From positions 1 to 17,020 of the forward strand of contig CAKUES010000032.1 in NCBI GenBank assembly GCA_934646835.1: a stretch of 17,020 bases of DNA, written 5' to 3'. Positions 13,775 to 17,020 of the stretch are shown in pieces (the first letter of the stretch is position 1; each line of letters begins with the position of its first letter). The DNA is from an uncultured Coriobacteriales bacterium (lineage in GTDB: Bacteria; Actinomycetota; Coriobacteriia; Coriobacteriales; QAMH01). The notes under the pieces were generated by a model that did not search any database, was not told where the DNA came from, and saw nothing but the letters and a program-made list of their open reading frames with translations. The position numbers and the translations under genes were made by a program.

Positions 13775-14836
13775 CTAGCGACGCTTCAAGACGCGCGGGA
13801 GGCTCCTGTCGGCGGATCTGTCTTCGCAAGACGCGTCACTCTCGCCAAATCCGCCGTCGATCGCCTTCTCGACAGCATCGGCCAGAGCTGCGATCAGTTC
13901 CTCGGCATCGCCGAGCGCCGGCACGTAGGTGAAGCGCGCGTCCGGCCCCGCGGCCTCCATAAACGCCGCGCGCAAGTCGCGGCTTACCTCGAGCACGGTC
14001 TCCATGTTGTCGACCGTAAAGCCGGGGCACACGACGGAGAGGTCCTTGACGCCGGAACGCGCCATCTCGAGCACCGCGGACTCGGTAAGGGGCTGCAGCC
14101 ACTTGCGATTGTCGAAGCGGCTCTGGTACGACAGGCTCACCGCCTCCGAGGGAAGACGCAAATCCGCCGTCAGCTGGGCGACTGTCTGCTCCACCTGGTC
14201 GCGGTAAGGGTCGCCGGCCTCGATGTCGGCAAGCAGCGTCGAGTGAAAGCTCACCACCAGGCGCGCACCCTCCGAGTAGCGCCAGTAACGTGCGACCTGG
14301 CGAGCCAGCGCCATACGATAGGCGTACTGGTCGTAGAAATACGGCACAACGACGAGCTCCGGCTGCCAACCGTACCTCTGCCCGAGACTTGCGAGCACCT
14401 CGCGCACGCGCTTGATGCACGAACCGGTGCAGACACGGACCTGCTGGGGGTACGACGGCAGGACGACCACACGATCGCAGCCTGCCACGCGCAGCTCGTG
14501 CAACCCGTCGAGCACCGACGGGTTGCCATAGCGCATAGCGACGACGACGCGCGTGTCCTCACCCAGGCGCTGGCGCAGCTGGGCCTCGAGCGCGCGTGCC
14601 TGCTTATAGCAGCCGTTGGTGAAAGGCGAGCCTTCCAGCGTCCAGAAGGCCTCGTAGTTGGCAAGCGTCTTTTGCGGACGATTGCGGCAGATATGGTTGA
14701 CGATGCGCTTGCGGATGAACTCCGGCGCGCCGATGATCGCCGGATCCATCAAGAACTCGTGCAGGTATGTGCGGATAGCAGCGACGCTCGGCTCGTCAGC
14801 CGTACCCGTATTCATCAGCAAAACGCCAGTCTTCAC
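13775..14836 (-). CDS. hemH: Ferrochelatase
   Basis: A 353-residue ferrochelatase that inserts Fe(II) into a porphyrin in the last part of heme synthesis. GTG 14836 is chosen because it gives the family N-terminus MKTGVLLMNTGT and has GAGAGGA upstream; an in-frame ATG 19 codons earlier adds non-conserved residues. The metal-binding histidine is in SFHSTLLADIEAGDPY (His198), the opposing glutamate in VCPGFTVDNMETVLEV (Glu279), and SYQSRFDNRKWLQPLTE (236-252) is conserved. EGSPFTNGCYKQARALEAQL (68-87) matches the usual EGSPL substrate region. The family's SFHG is SFHS here. The C-terminal ~25 residues are charged and non-conserved. Whether it uses protoporphyrin or coproporphyrin is not settled by reading. 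Confidence 0.93.
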   Translation of the reverse strand: MKTGVLLMNTGTADEPSVAAIRTYLHEFLMDPAIIGAPEFIRKRIVNHICRNRPQKTLANYEAFWTLEGSPFTNGCYKQARALEAQLRQRLGEDTRVVVAMRYGNPSVLDGLHELRVAGCDRVVVLPSYPQQVRVCTGSCIKRVREVLASLGQRYGWQPELVVVPYFYDQYAYRMALARQVARYWRYSEGARLVVSFHSTLLADIEAGDPYRDQVEQTVAQLTADLRLPSEAVSLSYQSRFDNRKWLQPLTESAVLEMARSGVKDLSVVCPGFTVDNMETVLEVSRDLRAAFMEAAGPDARFTYVPALGDAEELIAALADAVEKAIDGGFGESDASCEDRSADRSLPRVLKRR

Positions 14837-14986
14837 GCGGCGTCCTCTCTCCAGTCTCTGGCAGGTAAACTCCACGCATTGTGACACATGCACAAGGAGT
14901 GCTGCCTCACCTGATGCAGGTGAACTCGGGCACCGAGCGCGACGAGGGCGTAAAATACGGGCACTAGAATCAAGAGGGGGATTCTC
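14837..14986. promoter_or_regulatory. Divergent hemH/MFS promoter region with a perfect dyad
   Basis: The 150-base gap contains TCACCTG-ATG-CAGGTGA (14907-14923), a perfect inverted repeat with 7-bp arms, and a weaker TTGTG/CACAA dyad (about 14879-14895). A possible -10 for the plus-strand gene is TAAAAT (14951-14956), 36 bases before its start; no good -35 accompanies it. A shared operator for both genes is inferred. Confidence 0.45.
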
Positions 14987-16285
14987 ATGCCAAACAACAG
15001 CAAGGGCGGCCAGCCGAGGCTCTGGTCGCTTGTCTTCGTTCTCATCATCGCGCTCACCTTCTGCTGCTTCGTCATGGGGCAGGGTCTCAACAGCGGCACC
15101 AGCGTCTACCTGTCTGGAGAGGGTTACGGTGCAAGCCTCGCCGGCGCCTTGGCGCTGGCGTTTTCCATCGCCGCCGCCTTCTCGCGCCTGCTGATTGGCC
15201 CCATCATCGACAACGGCAAGTGCTCGCTCGTCGTCATCGCCGGCATCGTCGTCCTCGTCATCGGCACGGCGATGTCCGCACTCGTCCAGGGCATTCCCCT
15301 CTTCACGGTCAGTCGCCTGCTTCAGGGCGTGGGTTTTGGTGCGGCGACGACCGCCGCGTCGACTGCCGCCGCAAGCGTTTTGCCGCAGGAGCGCCTAGGC
15401 GAGGGCATCGGCTACTACGGCCTCGGGCAGGCCATCGCAATGAGCATCGGCCCGGCCTTTGCTCTCTACCTCGTGGGAACCGACCCGTCGACCAACCTCT
15501 ACGTCGGCCTCTCGCTCATCGGCATCATAGGCCTAGCGATCGCGCTCAACGCCCGCTACGAGAGAAAGTGGCGCACCCTGCCCAAGACGAGCGCCTACCG
15601 CATCAAGATGGAAGCGGGGCAGGCAACGTCGCGCGAGGCAGGCGAGCATGAAGTCGCCGCCAGCAGCAACAGCGCCGCGACCGGCCAGCCGCGCAAGCGT
15701 ACCCTGCGCGAGTCCTTCGACATCTTCGAGCCGCGCGCCCTACCCGGCGCCATCCCCCAGATGATCATGTGCCCCACCTTTGGCTTTGGCATCTTCTTCG
15801 TCGGCCTTTACGGCACCACGCTCGGCTACGCGCATGCGGGTCTCTTCTACACCATCAGCGCGGTGAGCATGATCCTCATCCGCATGCTGTCCAAGCAGTT
15901 CATGGACACCGTGCCGGCGATTAAGACGCTGACCGGCGCCGTTGCATGCGGTATTGTCTGCTGCCTCCTGCTGCTTGCCGCACCGAGCGGCGAGCCCGTC
16001 TTCCTTGCCTCCGGCATCTTCTACGGCCTCGTGCTCGGCATCAGCATGCCGCTCAACCAAAGCGTTGCGGTCAAGAACACGCCGCCCGAGCGTTGGGGCG
16101 CCGCCAACGCCCTCTTCTTGCTGACAAGCGATATCGGAATCGGCTTCGCGAGCGTCATCTGGGGCATGACAAACGACTCCTTTGGCTTCCAAGTGAGCAT
16201 CGTCTGCGTCATAGCCTGCCTCATCGCAAGCTACGTCTCCGCTTGGGCCTTCTATCCCGCCAACGACAAACGCTGGCGAAGCTAG
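14987..16285 (+). CDS. Major facilitator superfamily transporter, divergent from hemH
   Basis: A 432-residue protein with about 12 hydrophobic segments. A motif-A-like loop GPIIDNGKCSLVVIAG (71-86) follows TM2, and SRLLQGVGFGAATTAASTAA (109-128) is a typical TM4 region. The cytoplasmic loop between the two halves (about 189-250) is long and hydrophilic, with Ala/Ser/Glu-rich low-complexity sequence. ATG 14987 follows AGAGGGGG at good spacing. The closest general resemblance is to the drug/metabolite exporter branch of MFS, but substrate is not recognisable. Its divergence from ferrochelatase and proximity to feoAB and nikR suggest, only as inference, a link to metal, porphyrin or metallophore traffic. 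Confidence 0.85.
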   Translation: MPNNSKGGQPRLWSLVFVLIIALTFCCFVMGQGLNSGTSVYLSGEGYGASLAGALALAFSIAAAFSRLLIGPIIDNGKCSLVVIAGIVVLVIGTAMSALVQGIPLFTVSRLLQGVGFGAATTAASTAAASVLPQERLGEGIGYYGLGQAIAMSIGPAFALYLVGTDPSTNLYVGLSLIGIIGLAIALNARYERKWRTLPKTSAYRIKMEAGQATSREAGEHEVAASSNSAATGQPRKRTLRESFDIFEPRALPGAIPQMIMCPTFGFGIFFVGLYGTTLGYAHAGLFYTISAVSMILIRMLSKQFMDTVPAIKTLTGAVACGIVCCLLLLAAPSGEPVFLASGIFYGLVLGISMPLNQSVAVKNTPPERWGAANALFLLTSDIGIGFASVIWGMTNDSFGFQVSIVCVIACLIASYVSAWAFYPANDKRWRS

Positions 16286-16608
16286 CGACCGCATCGCCGC
16301 CTCGCGGCTGTCCAGTCGCCCGCGCCGTCAGCCGCCCAAAGCCGACGCGCTCCACGCAGTCACAGCCTCGCTCCCCACGGCTGCACCGCCATCCTCTCCT
16401 CCGCGCCCGCGTCGTTGGTCGCCAAAGCCGCTCCTCCGCGCTCGCGTCGGCACCGTCAACCTGCCGAGTATCACGCGCCTCTATATGGCAATTCTCCGCC
16501 TGTCCAGTCTTTACCACACGACTGTCCGATCTTGCTGATTTTTACCACACAGCAATTACGACCAAAGCTTCTAGGAAAGCACCGTATCGACAAAAGCAGA
16601 CCCCGAGA
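16286..16608. other. Gene-free stretch after the MFS gene
   Basis: No credible gene. A small GCCGC/GCGGC hairpin (16296-16308) follows the MFS stop but has no T-run. TTTACCACAC occurs at 16510-16519 and 16541-16550, 31 bases apart, each preceded by CTGTCC within about 25 bases. TTGCTG/CAGCAA (16532-16555) flanks the second copy. Long open frames here are artefacts of high GC. Confidence 0.5.
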
Positions 16609-16949
16609 TTCCCTGAACGACAAATCGTTCAGGGAACTGGGCGATGCCGTCATATGAACCCGATACGGAGATTCCCTGAACGGCAAATCGTTCAGGGAAT
16701 TGCGAGACTCCGCTGCTTCGGCCCGATGCGCCAGTTCCCTGAACGGCATATCGTTCAGGGAATCGGAAGAACCAGGCTTCCCACCCACGGCGGCGGCTCC
16801 CTGAACAGCGATCGCTCAGGAGGTTGCGAGATTCCGCCACTTCGGCCCGATACAGCGATTGCCTGAACGATTGGTCATTCAGGGAATCGGAGAAAGCATG
16901 CATATCCGTACAATACAGAAATTCCCTGAACGAATAATCGTTCAGGGAA
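16609..16949. repeat. Tandem array of six 28-nt palindromes with 62-63-bp period
   Basis: Units lie at 16609-16636, 16672-16699, 16735-16762, 16797-16823, 16859-16886 and 16922-16949. The consensus is an 11-base arm TTCCCTGAACG, a six-base variable centre and the complementary arm CGTTCAGGGAA. Units 1, 2, 3 and 6 have perfect arms; units 4 and 5 are degenerate, and unit 4 has the perfect internal palindrome AGCGATCGCT. The ~35-base spacers are related to each other: spacers 2 and 4 both read TTGCGAGA.TCCG, then CTTCGGCCCGAT, and several end in CCGATAC or CCGATGC. The array is therefore a diverged tandem repeat whose palindromes are better conserved than its spacers. No cas gene is in the window. 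Confidence 0.85.
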
Positions 16950-16961
16950 TCGAATCGGCGC

Positions 16962-17020
16962 CGGGGAGGAGCGCCCCAAAGAAGAGAGGGGGTGCAGCCT
17001 GGAGCGCGTGTGCTCCAGGC
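16962..17020. other. Hairpins at the right edge
   Basis: GCCTGGAGC (16997-17005) and GCTCCAGGC (17012-17020) form a perfect 9-bp stem with a six-base loop ending exactly at the window edge. It may be a terminator of a gene on either side; the flanking T-run, if any, is outside. A GCGCC hairpin occurs just before it (about 16957-16975). Confidence 0.4.

Noticed and set aside
15946..16866. Plus-strand open frame running from the MFS gene into the hairpin array
   Set aside because: It overlaps the MFS coding sequence in another frame, is Arg/Pro-rich, and has no convincing start; continuity across the array follows from its 63-bp period.
16609..16949. CRISPR array
   Set aside because: Repeat length and spacing look right, but the repeats differ from each other, the spacers are homologous (2 and 4 clearly so), and no cas gene is present in the window.

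Overview
The window looks like a chromosomal segment of a high-GC anaerobic actinobacterium, most likely class Coriobacteriia (Eggerthellaceae-like). This is inferred from gene content, not from a marker gene: a carnitine-type CoA cluster with FixABCX, a 12-TM membrane LuxR-family regulator, and FeoAB. No rRNA, tRNA, transposase, phage gene or convincing CRISPR array is present.

Left block (1-7495): two divergent transcription units share a ~530-bp regulatory gap (3497-4026). The minus-strand unit runs caiD-like crotonase, MFS transporter, HSL-family alpha/beta hydrolase, then the start of a caiA-like acyl-CoA dehydrogenase that leaves the left edge. The plus-strand unit is fixA-fixB-fixC-fixX and ends at a strong terminator. 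This matches the E. coli cai/fix arrangement, but an MFS carrier and an esterase-like hydrolase stand beside the enzymes and no CaiT is visible. The likely job is uptake (and perhaps hydrolysis) of a carnitine-like or other enoate precursor, CoA-level hydration/dehydration and reduction of the double bond, with FixABCX feeding electrons to the CaiA-type reductase. A membrane-bound LuxR-type regulator (7876-9327, minus) sits convergently after fixX and is the obvious candidate regulator, since no CaiF is seen.

Middle and right block (10162-14836, all minus): feoB and feoA (ferrous iron uptake, with candidate DtxR/IdeR-like operators), a NikR nickel regulator with a histidine-rich tail, and hemH ferrochelatase form a metal-homeostasis neighbourhood. 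An MFS transporter gene (14987-16285, plus) diverges from hemH.

Non-coding content is unusually rich in dyads. Two gene-free gaps carry large inverted-repeat elements of ~140-150 bp with arms of 28-30 nt (7585-7731 and 9954-10094) and a third more degenerate one (9748-9894). The most striking structure is at 16609-16949: six 28-nt palindromes spaced at a constant 62-63 bp. It resembles a CRISPR array superficially but behaves as a tandem array of selected hairpins.
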